64,000 nt of DNA. It comes from CAYLJJ01 sp964384025 (lineage in GTDB: Bacteria; Myxococcota_A; Bradymonadia; UBA7976; UBA1532). The DNA is taken from NCBI GenBank assembly GCA_964384025.1, contig CAYLJJ010000021.1:1-64000 (forward strand), read 5' to 3'. The first letter of the stretch is position 1. Every line of letters begins with the position of its first letter. Below, in pieces: positions 26,615 through 36,094 of this stretch. Made by a program: the position numbers and the translations under genes. The notes under the pieces are model-generated. The model made no database searches. It saw only the letters and a program-made list of their open reading frames with translations, and was not told the origin of the DNA.

Positions 26615-29443
26615 GTGCAGATGAGCTTGCCTCCTCTGGGCTCCTCTGTTACCTCCCCTCCTCTGATGCTCTCCTCCTCTCCGATGGAGGAGAGGAGTCT
26701 GCCTGGAGCGCTTATGAACCCTGAACTGAAAGAGATCGCCCTTCAACTCTCTAAGGAGAGCGAGTGGAGTCCAGATCGCCTCCTGGTCTCTCTAAGGCGA
26801 GCGGCGGCCTTTGTTCAGGAGCAGCTCTCCGCTTCCGTCCAAGAGGAGGGGCTCACACACTTCATGGGGGCCTTATCCAGGGCAGGCGCAGAAGCTCTCG
26901 GGGGTGGCGATCCTCAAGGGCTGGAAGATCAGCTGATCTTCCAGCATCCAGAGAGCCCCCTCTCCGAAGAGCTACTCCGCCGTGCTTGGCTGCTCCTCAG
27001 AGATGATCTAGGGCGTAGCGGAGAGATGCCTGTCTTTGGAGGCTCTGGAGAGTTGGAGCGTTGGGCTTCCTTGGCGCGCAGTCGCCCTTGGCCCTTTGTA
27101 GATCCTGAGGGGCTCGTTAAGCGCATCGCGGGGCTCTTTGGTGGCCCCTCTAAGGTGGTGATCTTGCGGGGTCCAGGGCGCTCCAGCTTCCTCGCTGCTC
27201 TGCGTCGCTGTCTTCTCAATAAAGGGGGCCTTGAAGCTCTTGTTCCACCTGTTCTGCCTGCCAGCCAAGACAATCTAGAGCAGCTCTTGAGGCCCTACAT
27301 CGAGAGAGCGGGCCTAGACGATAATCTAATGCAGATCCTCAAGCAGCGCTGCTACGGAGAGGACCTTGTGGGGCTTTTGGGACGCGCCGCAGATCTTCAA
27401 CCTGTCGCCCTGCTTCTAGATGATGCTTGGCTCTCCTCTCGATCCTTCATGTTGGGCCTAGCGCTCTTTCAGGAGCCCTCCCCTGAACGTCGTGGGCTCC
27501 TAGTCTTGGCGGCTCCCGATCGCTCTGAAGATGAGGGTCTGCTGCGTGAGTTGATTCTCGACGCCCAAGAGCGGGAGCTGCTCGTCGAGATCCAGCTTCC
27601 AGCCTGGGGAGAGCCCCTGGTAGAGGCTCTCCTTCAAGCTCGCCTGGGTCCTGATCATGGAATCAGCGCACGCAGCTTGGTGGCTCAACACAACCGAAGC
27701 AGCGCTCCCGATCAGATGCGCGCGGCGCACTCCTGGCTGAAGGAGTTGGCTCAGAGTTCTGCTCCTGAGATGCTCTTGGAGAGAGGCTTTCAACTGAAAT
27801 CTTGGCTGCCTGAGCACCCTGAGATGCGGGGCCTCCTCGCCTTGGCTGCCCTAGAGGGGCAGCGCTTTCATGCGCTCTCCCTGGGCAAGCTGCTTGATAA
27901 GGATGAGGACTATGTTGAGGATCTTCTCTACGACGATGAACTGGAGCTGAACGGCCGCTTGGTGGGCACCTGTGAACGCGCAGTCCCCAGCGCTGCTCGA
28001 GAGTGGAGTGATCTTCCCGACGGTCTACACCCTCTCTTTTGTTTTGCGGACGCTCGCTTAGCGGTGGATCTGGCTGAAGAGCTGCTCTCTGAGGAGCGCC
28101 GCACAGGCGCCAAAGCGCTCCATAAAGCTCTCCTGGAAGCTTATGGGGAGAGCGCTTGGAGGATCGCCGCTCTCCTTTGGCGTTTGGAGCTTAACTTTAG
28201 GCCGCTTGTGGGGATCCGCGAACATCTACCCAAGAGCCCAGACCACCAAAGGATAGAGAGAGGCTTCCGGCGCCTGCTCCCTGCCCTCTCCAGCCATCGA
28301 CCCTATCGCCTCGCGCTGGCTCGGCTCTACGGAGCAGGGATGGAGTTGGGCAGCATCGCTGCCCAGAGCGGCCGTGTGCAGCTCTCTGATCAAGCCTTCC
28401 AGGCGGCGGCCAAGGCTGCGCAGCTCATCAAGCGCCCTGGGGCTGCCGGGGAAGCCCTGGCCCGTTTGGGAGAGATCCGCCTTGCCCTGGCTCTGCCTGA
28501 GCCTGCTCGAAAAGCTCTGGTCTTGGCGGAGTCTCTACTGGAGCAGGCGGGGCATCAGCGCAGCAGCGCTCGCATCCTCCTGCTTCGCGCTGAGGTATGC
28601 TTGCTGGAGGGCAGCCCTGATGAAGCCATCCAGTTGCTGAGGGAGGGGATCTCCAGCCTGAGGAGCCTCAAGGATCAGAGCCATGTCGCCTTGGGATTGA
28701 TCCGCCTGGGGCGGATTCATCATGAGATGGGGCAGGAACAGGAAGCCCTCCTGATTCTGGAGGAGGCGATTAAAGAGGCTGATGCAGGAGGAGATCCGCG
28801 TCCTTCTGCAGCGGCGCGTATGGCCCATGCCTTTGTCGAGGGCGAAATGGGAGATTTGGAGAGCGCCATGGAGCGGCTCAACCAGGCAGCTCTGGCTTTC
28901 CAGAGCGTGGGGATGCCCATTCATATTATCGAGGTCGCTGCTGCTGGACTCCAGCGCCGTCATGGTGCTCCAAAAGAGGCTGCGCAGCGCCTACGTCGTA
29001 TGGCTGAGGGTTTTAAGAGGAACAAGGCTGCTGTTCAGTGGGCTGAGGCTTGGCATGAGTTGGGTCGCTGTCATATCGACATGGAAAGCTTCGAGGAGGC
29101 GATCCCCATCCTCGAGGAGATCTTGGCCCTACGCAAGCGCACACGCGATCGCTTCGCGCTGATTCACATCTATGAAGATTTGGGGCGTGCCTGCACTGGG
29201 GCAGCGCGGTGGACGGATGCCTTCCTCTACCACGCTCGGGCGCGTCAGCTCGCGGTTCGCCTCAAGCTCTCTGCTCGCCTGGGGCGCTTGGACGCCAGCT
29301 TGCTTCTGATCGAGGAGCGCTTGGATGCACGCCCAGATCAGGACGCTGAGACGTTGAGGATCCAAGCTCAAGCTGAAGTTGAAGAGATGGAGATCCGCTG
29401 GAAGGCGGAGATCCCCTCAGAGGAGAGCCGGGAGCTGCACTGA
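26615..29443 (+). CDS. Large cytosolic protein with degenerate P-loop domain and C-terminal TPR array
   Basis: 942 residues with no signal peptide. An N-terminal helical domain is followed by an AAA/STAND-like domain whose P-loop is VVILRGPGRSS (near residue 188; the Walker lysine is replaced by Arg) and LLLDDAWLSS (near 268), a Walker B-like segment. From about 560 to 920 the protein is a series of TPR-type helical hairpins (AALARLGEIRLAL, ALGLIRLGRIHHEMGQ, AWHELGRCHID). The architecture resembles the NTPase/TPR half of the cyclase at 20.6-24.3 kb, without cyclase domains. The role is likely regulatory protein binding; the damaged P-loop may bind but not hydrolyse nucleotide. The start is GTG at 26615 or ATG at 26621. 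It stands alone between the kinase/cyclase genes and the DUF4178 operon. Confidence 0.75.
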   Translation: MQMSLPPLGSSVTSPPLMLSSSPMEERSLPGALMNPELKEIALQLSKESEWSPDRLLVSLRRAAAFVQEQLSASVQEEGLTHFMGALSRAGAEALGGGDPQGLEDQLIFQHPESPLSEELLRRAWLLLRDDLGRSGEMPVFGGSGELERWASLARSRPWPFVDPEGLVKRIAGLFGGPSKVVILRGPGRSSFLAALRRCLLNKGGLEALVPPVLPASQDNLEQLLRPYIERAGLDDNLMQILKQRCYGEDLVGLLGRAADLQPVALLLDDAWLSSRSFMLGLALFQEPSPERRGLLVLAAPDRSEDEGLLRELILDAQERELLVEIQLPAWGEPLVEALLQARLGPDHGISARSLVAQHNRSSAPDQMRAAHSWLKELAQSSAPEMLLERGFQLKSWLPEHPEMRGLLALAALEGQRFHALSLGKLLDKDEDYVEDLLYDDELELNGRLVGTCERAVPSAAREWSDLPDGLHPLFCFADARLAVDLAEELLSEERRTGAKALHKALLEAYGESAWRIAALLWRLELNFRPLVGIREHLPKSPDHQRIERGFRRLLPALSSHRPYRLALARLYGAGMELGSIAAQSGRVQLSDQAFQAAAKAAQLIKRPGAAGEALARLGEIRLALALPEPARKALVLAESLLEQAGHQRSSARILLLRAEVCLLEGSPDEAIQLLREGISSLRSLKDQSHVALGLIRLGRIHHEMGQEQEALLILEEAIKEADAGGDPRPSAAARMAHAFVEGEMGDLESAMERLNQAALAFQSVGMPIHIIEVAAAGLQRRHGAPKEAAQRLRRMAEGFKRNKAAVQWAEAWHELGRCHIDMESFEEAIPILEEILALRKRTRDRFALIHIYEDLGRACTGAARWTDAFLYHARARQLAVRLKLSARLGRLDASLLLIEERLDARPDQDAETLRIQAQAEVEEMEIRWKAEIPSEESRELH

Positions 29444-29497
29444 TCTGGACTGCAGCGCTGACTTGATCAGGGTCTCAGGAGATGGCAGGCTCTGCTC

Positions 29498-30166
29498 ATG
29501 CCTAAAGTAATTCTCTTTGTTCTCGCCGGCGTAAGCATCGCCGCCCTTCTCATCCATCTATCCACCCTACGTGAGAAAAAGAAAAAGAAAAAAAAGGAGA
29601 GGGAAAAACAGCGAAAGCGCGCGATCAAGAACGCCAATGTCAGCAATGATATCACCCGCTTACGGAAGGGAGGTGTACTCAAGTTGCCTCCCTTTGGGAG
29701 CCAGAGCAGCCCCATCGAGACCTATGTAGAGGAGCGTCATCGCTACTCAGATGGAGAGGGTTTTGAATGGTGGGAGTTGAGCTGCGCTCATGGTCGCCGG
29801 GAGCTACTCATCGAGTGGTCAAAGGAGGGCCGAGAACTCTATATCACCGCAGGCTTCGAAGATGAGAACCCCAGCCTCTCAGATCTCAATCTCAAAGAGG
29901 ATGACTTAATCCGTTTTGATGAGGACAAACGAGGTGAGTTCAACTGGGGTGGGACCTCCTGGCACTTTGATGAATCTGGTGAGAATCGATTCTATGAGAA
30001 CGATGGTTCCAAAGTTGAGGAATACTATGGTTGGTCTTTTGAGAGTAAGGACCAGTCCCGTTTTCTCAATATAGAGAAATGGCAAGGAGCCAGAAGATTT
30101 AAGGTCTATCACCTCTGGCTTATTGACCAACGCGGTATCGAGATCTATGAAGCGGGAGAGGGGTGA
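29498..30166 (+). CDS. DUF4178-like membrane-anchored protein
   Basis: 222 residues. One N-terminal membrane segment (residues 4-22) is followed by a very basic Lys tract (KKKKKKKER) and then a beta-rich domain with the DUF4178 pattern: RLRKGGVLKLPPFG, YVEERHRYSDGEGFEWWELSC and LYITAGFED. DUF4178 proteins of unknown biochemical role occur in conserved clusters with spermidine-synthase-like proteins, DUF350 membrane proteins and PspA in many bacteria. Here the next gene overlaps the stop by four bases (GTGA) and a spermidine-synthase-like gene follows, which supports the assignment. The ribosome site is weak. Confidence 0.75.
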   Translation: MPKVILFVLAGVSIAALLIHLSTLREKKKKKKKEREKQRKRAIKNANVSNDITRLRKGGVLKLPPFGSQSSPIETYVEERHRYSDGEGFEWWELSCAHGRRELLIEWSKEGRELYITAGFEDENPSLSDLNLKEDDLIRFDEDKRGEFNWGGTSWHFDESGENRFYENDGSKVEEYYGWSFESKDQSRFLNIEKWQGARRFKVYHLWLIDQRGIEIYEAGEG

Positions 30167-31692
30167 GTGTGAAAATTAGAAAAAAATGGGGGCTGATCTT
30201 CTTGGGAGGAGGCCTGGGACTTGTTGCTTTTCTAATGAACCAGGGGATCCCTGACGGGCTTAAGAAAGATGCTCAACAATTTGTTGAACATCTAGAAAAG
30301 AGTGAAGTAAAGTTAAAGGAATACTCAGCAGAACTCAATGAACTCATCGCTTCTGATCGTGACTATCTTGCTGGGCAATCTGAAGTTAAATCAGCCAAGA
30401 TATTGATATCTCAACGAGAGAGCCAACTTAAGAAACTCCAAGAACGCACTCAAAAAGAACTTCAACCGATTTTAGATGCAGACAAGGAGAGGAGCAAGAT
30501 AAAACTTGGTATTATCCTCAATGATCTTAGATCCCAGGAAAAACAGCTTTACAAGGGGCTCTCCAAAAGCCAAAACACGGTAAGACAGCTTCTGAGTTTT
30601 AAGAAAAATCATAAATCTCTGATGAAGCGTGCTCTTGCTCAGGAGCAAGGAGTAAGACGCTCTCTGAAGCGGATAGAAGCTCCTAACACACTCCTTAATC
30701 CTGAGCAGAAGAGCGAAACCGGCGTGGGCAAATCTCCCACTGCTGGGAAGGAGCCTAAGAAATCTCTCCCCGCAGGGAAAGAGCCTGAGAAGCTCTATCT
30801 TGACTCTGGGGGGGATCTCTACCAAATCCAGGAGCTGGCCAAGACCCAGTGCCCTCAACTCAGCCCCAAGATCGAGGCTCGTTTAAACACTCTCGAGGCT
30901 CACAGCAACCAACTCCTCAAGAGCAGCCAGCTCCTCAAACAGAAAGCGAAGCAGACTCCCATCGACTATGCAGCTTGTGGGCGCCTAGCTTTGGCGATTC
31001 ATCAAGGCAGTGACAAGCTTGCAGAGATGGAAAAGAGCTTCCAGAAGGATCTGGACGCCTTAGGGCAGAGCGAGGATAAAATCCTCATCGATATGAAGGA
31101 GGAGGGCGGCACCCACCATCACAAGTATCGCCTCATCAATGGCAGCAGCTCGAAGGATCTGGACTGGCAGGCCGTAAGCCCCACGATCTATCGCAAACAT
31201 GAGGAGCATTTGGGGATGAGCCTCTATAGCAGGCCTGAGTGTAGCTTCCCTCAGGATGCTGTGAAGGTGGCCTCTCCTCCCGGTTATAACTATGTCGGCA
31301 ACAGCCGCTACGGACGCTGGAGAGGTGAAGGGCGCAACCGCTTTTGGGAGTTCTATGGTAGGTATGCCATGATGCGCAGCCTATTTTGGGGTCCGAGCTA
31401 CTACTCTCCCATCTATTATGGTTCTTGGAGGAGCTATAGAAGCTCGGTTGGGAGCGGTCGTCCATACTACGGATCAAAGAAACAGTATGGAACATCTGGA
31501 AGCCATACAAAGAAACGATACAGCTCCAGCAAATATATGAAGCATAAAAAATCACGTTTTAAATCATCGAAATATTCTGGTTCGTCAAAGAGCAAGGGAT
31601 ATAAAGGCTCTAAATTTTCTGGTTCATCTCGAAGCAGCAATCGCCGCAGCAGCCGCTCAAGCAGCTCAAGCTATGGAGGCTCGGGAAAGTGA
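30163..31692 (+). CDS. Membrane-anchored coiled-coil protein with Ser/Tyr/Gly/Lys-rich tail
   Basis: 509 residues from a GTG that overlaps the previous stop. An N-terminal membrane segment (residues ~9-25) leads to a long, charged coiled coil (~30-180), a short Pro/Lys linker, a second helical segment (~215-310) and a C-terminal part where a YGRYAMMRSLFWGPSYY-type aromatic stretch passes into a low-complexity tail rich in Ser, Tyr, Gly and Lys (~425-509). The tail recalls the basic Gly/Ser ends of proteins found beside DUF350/spermidine-synthase clusters, but I cannot name a family. The first 600 bases are more AT-rich than the flanking genes. Its position between DUF4178 and the aminopropyltransferase-like gene suggests a shared membrane function. 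Confidence 0.7.
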   Translation: MSVKIRKKWGLIFLGGGLGLVAFLMNQGIPDGLKKDAQQFVEHLEKSEVKLKEYSAELNELIASDRDYLAGQSEVKSAKILISQRESQLKKLQERTQKELQPILDADKERSKIKLGIILNDLRSQEKQLYKGLSKSQNTVRQLLSFKKNHKSLMKRALAQEQGVRRSLKRIEAPNTLLNPEQKSETGVGKSPTAGKEPKKSLPAGKEPEKLYLDSGGDLYQIQELAKTQCPQLSPKIEARLNTLEAHSNQLLKSSQLLKQKAKQTPIDYAACGRLALAIHQGSDKLAEMEKSFQKDLDALGQSEDKILIDMKEEGGTHHHKYRLINGSSSKDLDWQAVSPTIYRKHEEHLGMSLYSRPECSFPQDAVKVASPPGYNYVGNSRYGRWRGEGRNRFWEFYGRYAMMRSLFWGPSYYSPIYYGSWRSYRSSVGSGRPYYGSKKQYGTSGSHTKKRYSSSKYMKHKKSRFKSSKYSGSSKSKGYKGSKFSGSSRSSNRRSSRSSSSSYGGSGK

Positions 31693-31730
31693 CCTCTATC
31701 GTGGGGCTGGCGCTTTTCCTCTAAGCCTGC

Positions 31731-33398
31731 ATGAACATCAAAGAAACAGCGCCGAGCCGACTTCAACGGATTCTATTAGCCATGGTAGTCCTCTTCTTGG
31801 GGGGCTCAGGCTTGGTCTATGAGTATTGCCTCTCTACCCTCGCCAGCCATCTGCTGGGCAACTCCATCGAGCAGTTCAGCTTGATCATCGCCCTGATGCT
31901 CTTCTCTATGGGCTTGGCCGGACTGGTTCAACGCCATATCCCAGAGGGACGATACCTCAGCACAGCTTTTATCGGGGTTGAGATCCTCTTGAGCCTCCTG
32001 GGTGGAGCTTCAGTGCTCCTGCTCTATTTGGCCTTCGCCTGGATGGAGCATTTCCGCTTTGTCCTCTATGGCCTCGCCATGCTGATCGGGTTCCTGGTGG
32101 GCTTGGAGATTCCTCTGCTTTTGCGCATCAACCAGGGCTGGCGAGAGGATCTCAAGGAGAACGTGGGGGAGATCCTCTCTCTGGATTATCTGGGGGCCCT
32201 CTTGGGAGCGCTTATCTGGGCCTTCCTGCTCCTCCCGCGGCTCTCCCTCGATCGCATCAGCCTGCTCTTGGGGCTCCTCAATCTGTTGGCGGCGGCGGCC
32301 ACCCTCTGGATCTTCCGAAGGCGGCTCTTAAAACCCCGTTGGCTGCTCTTGAGCCTCTTAGGAAGCCTGTTGACCTTGATGAGCCTTTGGTTCTATGGGC
32401 CTCATATCGTGGAAAATGCACGACAGTATCTCTATGCCCATCCGATCCTCTACCATCATAAAAGCCCCTATCAGGATATCGTGATCACGGGAAGAGGGGG
32501 GCGGATGGCCCTATACCTCAACGGGCACCTTCAGTTCGATAGCGAGGATGAGTTTATCTATCACGAGATGTTGGTTCATCCCGCCATGGCCAGTCTCAAG
32601 CAGCCAGCGACGCGCGCCTTGGTCCTGGGGGGTGGAGATGGTCTAGCGGTGCGAGAGCTGCTGCGTTGGCCTGAGCTTAAACAGGTGCTCCTGGTGGATC
32701 TCGACCCCGCGGTGACCCGCTTGGCTCGCAGCTACCCTCCTTTGGTCAAGCTCAACCAGGGCGCTCTTTTGGATAAGCGCTTGGAGTTTCAATTGGCTGA
32801 GGCGAAGGCGACAGGGAGACAGCGCGATATCTATAAGCGGGGTGAGCGGCTGCGGCAAAGGCTACGTGAAGAGGGAGAGGTGATCGCGCAGGTGGAGATC
32901 TACAACCTGGACGCGGGCAGCTTTCTTCGCCAAGTCAAGGCGCGCTTTCCGATCATCATCGTCGATCTCCCCGATCCCTCCTCTCCAGATCTAGCCTCCC
33001 TCTTCTCTCTGGAGTTCTACAGCCAGCTCCGTCGCCACCTGAGCCCGGGGGGGCTGATCTCTCTACAATCCTCCAGCCCCTACAGCAACCGCAGCGCCTT
33101 TTGGGCAGTAAAAGATACCCTGGAGGCGGCGGGACTCAAGGTGCTCTCACTGCACGCCCATGTGCCCAACTTTGGGGAGTGGGGTTGGCACCTTGCGGCC
33201 TTGGAGGAGCGCCCCCAGCCCCAAGCTACTCTGCCCTTTCAAGCAGCCTACGCCACCCCTGAGGTGATCGCAGCGGCGGCCATCTTCCCTCCAACCTTGG
33301 CTCACCCAGGGGAGCGACAGATCTCCACACGCTTGGATCCTCGGGTGATGCAGCTCTACAATCGAGGGGAGCCACTCCGAGGCCCCTCTCTTTTTTAA
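31731..33398 (+). CDS. Membrane-bound spermidine synthase-like (aminopropyltransferase fold) protein
   Basis: 555 residues. The first ~215 form about seven membrane helices, the rest a Rossmann-type aminopropyltransferase domain: YQDIVITGR, LVLGGGDGLAVRELLRWP (~302-319), LLVDLDPAVTRLA (~323-335), DLPDPSSPDLASLFSLEFY (~414-432) and SSSPYSNRSAFW. The GGGDG loop and DLPDP motif match spermidine synthase, where decarboxylated SAM donates an aminopropyl group. An insert of about 40 charged residues lies between the acidic loop and the DLPDP motif. Membrane-fused members cluster with DUF4178 and DUF350 proteins, and their real substrate is not established. It is the third gene of the operon, 38 bp after the coiled-coil gene. 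Confidence 0.85.
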   Translation: MNIKETAPSRLQRILLAMVVLFLGGSGLVYEYCLSTLASHLLGNSIEQFSLIIALMLFSMGLAGLVQRHIPEGRYLSTAFIGVEILLSLLGGASVLLLYLAFAWMEHFRFVLYGLAMLIGFLVGLEIPLLLRINQGWREDLKENVGEILSLDYLGALLGALIWAFLLLPRLSLDRISLLLGLLNLLAAAATLWIFRRRLLKPRWLLLSLLGSLLTLMSLWFYGPHIVENARQYLYAHPILYHHKSPYQDIVITGRGGRMALYLNGHLQFDSEDEFIYHEMLVHPAMASLKQPATRALVLGGGDGLAVRELLRWPELKQVLLVDLDPAVTRLARSYPPLVKLNQGALLDKRLEFQLAEAKATGRQRDIYKRGERLRQRLREEGEVIAQVEIYNLDAGSFLRQVKARFPIIIVDLPDPSSPDLASLFSLEFYSQLRRHLSPGGLISLQSSSPYSNRSAFWAVKDTLEAAGLKVLSLHAHVPNFGEWGWHLAALEERPQPQATLPFQAAYATPEVIAAAAIFPPTLAHPGERQISTRLDPRVMQLYNRGEPLRGPSLF

Positions 33399-33470
33399 CC
33401 CCCACTCAGAGTTTTCCTTAGCCTCGATCCCCCTCACTCCCCTACTCTCCCTTCGGAGCGGAGGAGCACC

Positions 33471-35834
33471 ATGCGCGCGATATCGATCATCTCTCTGATG
33501 GCCTTGAGCTTCGCCTGTACAGAGAAGAACCAACAGGTCTTAACACCCCAAGATTCAGGCCCAGATAGAGCTGAACCTTTGAGCGACTCGGGCTCTACAG
33601 AGGGCCGTTCAGATCTTCAAGAGCGGCCAGAGGATGTTCAGGTTGGACCTCCAGGGGATCGTGATGATGATGGGATCCCCGATGGAGAGGACAACTGTCC
33701 AAGTCAGGCCAATCACTCTCAGGAGGATCAAGATGGGGATGAGATCGGGGATCTCTGTGACAACTGCCCCACGTTGAGCAATCCCGGCCAAGAAGATCAA
33801 GATGGAGATGGAGTTGGAGATCTCTGCGATCTTGAAGATCAGGATGGGGATGGGATCGTCGACGCCCAAGACAGCTGCCCTCGACATCCCAACCCTGAAC
33901 AAGAGGATGGGGATGATGATGGCGTCGGGGATGCCTGTGACAACTGTCCAGAGCATCCCAACTTCAGCCAAGCAGATGAGGATGGGGATGGGATCGGGGA
34001 TATTTGTGAAGACCCAGAGGATGAAGATGGAGATGGGATTGTGGATCTCGCGGACAACTGCCCACACACTCCCAATCTAGAACAGGGAGATGGGGATGAT
34101 GATGGGGTAGGGGATCTCTGTGACAACTGCCCATCCATCCCTAACTTTAGCCATGCTGATCTTGATGGTGATGGGATCGGGGATCTCTGTGAAGAGGCAG
34201 ATCGAGACGAAGATGGGATCCCCGATGGAGAGGACAACTGCCCTGGGCGCTCTAACGTCGATCAACGGGACGGAGATCGAGATCAGCTCGGTGATCTCTG
34301 CGACAACTGTCCCGATACACCCAACCCGGATCAGAGAGATCTCAACAACGATGGTCGCGGCGATCTCTGTGAGGTCCCTTCCAGCGATCGCGATGGAGAT
34401 GGGATCGCGGATGAGTCCGACAACTGCCCTGAGATCCCCAACCCTGAGCAGATCGACAGGGATCGAGACAATCGAGGCGCAGCCTGTGACAACTGCCCCG
34501 AGGTGAGCAATCCTGATCAGGCTGATGAGGATGGGGATGGCCAAGGAGATCTCTGCGAAGCGCCCGCTCCTGATGGGGATGGAGATGGGGTCCCAGACGC
34601 TCTAGACAACTGCCCCTCAGATCCCAACCCAGGGCAGGAGGACAGCGACCACGATCAGCGGGGAGATGTCTGTGATCCTCCAGACGAACTCAACGCCCTC
34701 TTCCTGAGCGTCTCTTGGTCTGGCGCGGGCAGCGATGCCAACCTGCATCTACTGCATCCCTATGGCCGCTGGTACGACCTTCAGTGGGATCTCTTCGCCA
34801 ATAACCCTGCTCCCGAGTGGGGCCTACCGGGCATCACTCAGGATGGCCTGAGGCCAGGAGAGCCAGAGCGACTTGAAGCGGAGTTGGCTCCAGGCGCTTA
34901 TCTTGTTGGGATCTCTTGGGTTCAGACTGTCGAGGAGGGAGGCCCTCCCGATGTAAGCGTTCAGATCCGATGTGGAGAGCGACAGCGGGAGTTTGGTCCC
35001 AAGCGTCTAGAGCTGCCTGTAAATCAAAACTTCCAAGCTTGGGATCTGTGGCAGATCGCGCGGGTGCAGATCCCCAGCTGTGAGATTGAGCCCCTTCCAC
35101 AAGGACTACAGCTTGCTGAGGTGATCTGCGGTTTTGGCCAGTGTGCTTGGTGCAACAACTGCCAAAATGGGCTCTGTTATGGTGTGGAGTGTCCCTTTAG
35201 CCACTGCGATCCGATGTTGGGGAGCTGTGTTGATCCTTGCGAGGATGTGCGCTGTACAGCAGGGCAGATCTGTAATCCTGAGGATCGAAGCTGCGTTGAG
35301 GGGATGCTGGGGCTTTGCGACGCCTGCCAGCTCGATGACCAGTGCAGTGTTGAGGGCACCACCGCTTGCTTGACCTACCAGGGCAGCGGGGAGCGCTTCT
35401 GCTCTGGGCCTTGCCGGAGAGACCAAGATTGCCCTGAGAACTACGACTGCCTGAATCGAGAGAACAGCGATGAGCGCTTCTGCGCACCCCAGCGGGGCTC
35501 CTGTATCGATCTCTGTGAAGGAGTGAGTTGTCCTCCAATGGAGGTCTGTCATCCTTTCAGCGGCGAATGCGGTTTGCCCCCTTGCCGTGAGGAGAGCGAC
35601 TGCGCAGAGACAGAGTATTGTGGCCTTCAGGATCGCCTCTGTCATCGGACCGGGAGCGGCGCTGGTCGTCATGGAGAGGAGTGCAGTGGAGACAGCGACT
35701 GTGCCTCCAACCACCTCTGTCTCCTGGGTTACTGCCTTCAGCTCTGTGACCTCCCGACAGACTGCGCTGAGGGGGACTTCTGTGTTGTGGAGTTTATCGA
35801 GCAAAACGTTCAGGTCTGTACAACAGGACTCTAA
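33471..35834 (+). CDS. Lipoprotein with thrombospondin type-3 calcium repeats and cysteine-rich C-terminus
   Basis: 787 residues. The signal peptide ends in the lipobox SFAC (Cys16). Residues ~60-405 hold about twelve type-3 repeats, each with DxDxDGxxD-type calcium ligands and a DNCP element. A beta-sandwich domain (~405-525; LSVSWSGAGSDANLHLLHPYG and APGAYLVGISWV) resembles DUF2135, also present in the VIT/VWA protein at 8.8-12.2 kb. The C-terminal ~250 residues are cysteine-rich, with segments such as DPCEDVRCTAGQICNPEDRSC. A strong ribosome site, GGAGGAG, precedes the ATG. The expected location is the cell surface, with calcium-stabilised stalk repeats carrying a binding head. A decayed relative lies at 25.5-26.2 kb. 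Function unknown. Confidence 0.88.
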   Translation: MRAISIISLMALSFACTEKNQQVLTPQDSGPDRAEPLSDSGSTEGRSDLQERPEDVQVGPPGDRDDDGIPDGEDNCPSQANHSQEDQDGDEIGDLCDNCPTLSNPGQEDQDGDGVGDLCDLEDQDGDGIVDAQDSCPRHPNPEQEDGDDDGVGDACDNCPEHPNFSQADEDGDGIGDICEDPEDEDGDGIVDLADNCPHTPNLEQGDGDDDGVGDLCDNCPSIPNFSHADLDGDGIGDLCEEADRDEDGIPDGEDNCPGRSNVDQRDGDRDQLGDLCDNCPDTPNPDQRDLNNDGRGDLCEVPSSDRDGDGIADESDNCPEIPNPEQIDRDRDNRGAACDNCPEVSNPDQADEDGDGQGDLCEAPAPDGDGDGVPDALDNCPSDPNPGQEDSDHDQRGDVCDPPDELNALFLSVSWSGAGSDANLHLLHPYGRWYDLQWDLFANNPAPEWGLPGITQDGLRPGEPERLEAELAPGAYLVGISWVQTVEEGGPPDVSVQIRCGERQREFGPKRLELPVNQNFQAWDLWQIARVQIPSCEIEPLPQGLQLAEVICGFGQCAWCNNCQNGLCYGVECPFSHCDPMLGSCVDPCEDVRCTAGQICNPEDRSCVEGMLGLCDACQLDDQCSVEGTTACLTYQGSGERFCSGPCRRDQDCPENYDCLNRENSDERFCAPQRGSCIDLCEGVSCPPMEVCHPFSGECGLPPCREESDCAETEYCGLQDRLCHRTGSGAGRHGEECSGDSDCASNHLCLLGYCLQLCDLPTDCAEGDFCVVEFIEQNVQVCTTGL

Positions 35835-36000
35835 AGGACGCAAGTTTCAGGCTGATCGTTAACCATCCCCTATAGGATTAGGGCACTAAGAACGCTGATA
35901 TGTTAAGCTAAGCCTCTAAGAGCTTCGAAGAGTTGAGCGAATAGCGACGCTAAATTAAGACTCATCACCAAACCTATTACCCATCCAATCAATACCAACT

Positions 36001-36050
36001 GATCGCCTGTTGGACGCCAAAGTGTGCAGATCGGAAAAGGCTAAACCTCA
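36001..36050. repeat. Dispersed repeat, copy 1 (partner at 53948-53997)
   Basis: About 50 bases with roughly three quarters identity to 53948-53997; shared cores are CGCCAAAGTG and GAAAAGG followed by TAAACCTC. Both copies are intergenic, and both lie upstream of, or beside, surface-protein genes. Function unknown. Confidence 0.6.
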
Positions 36051-36094
36051 ACCGTCATCCTCAACTACTGGACAGTATCTTCATGGATTGAACT

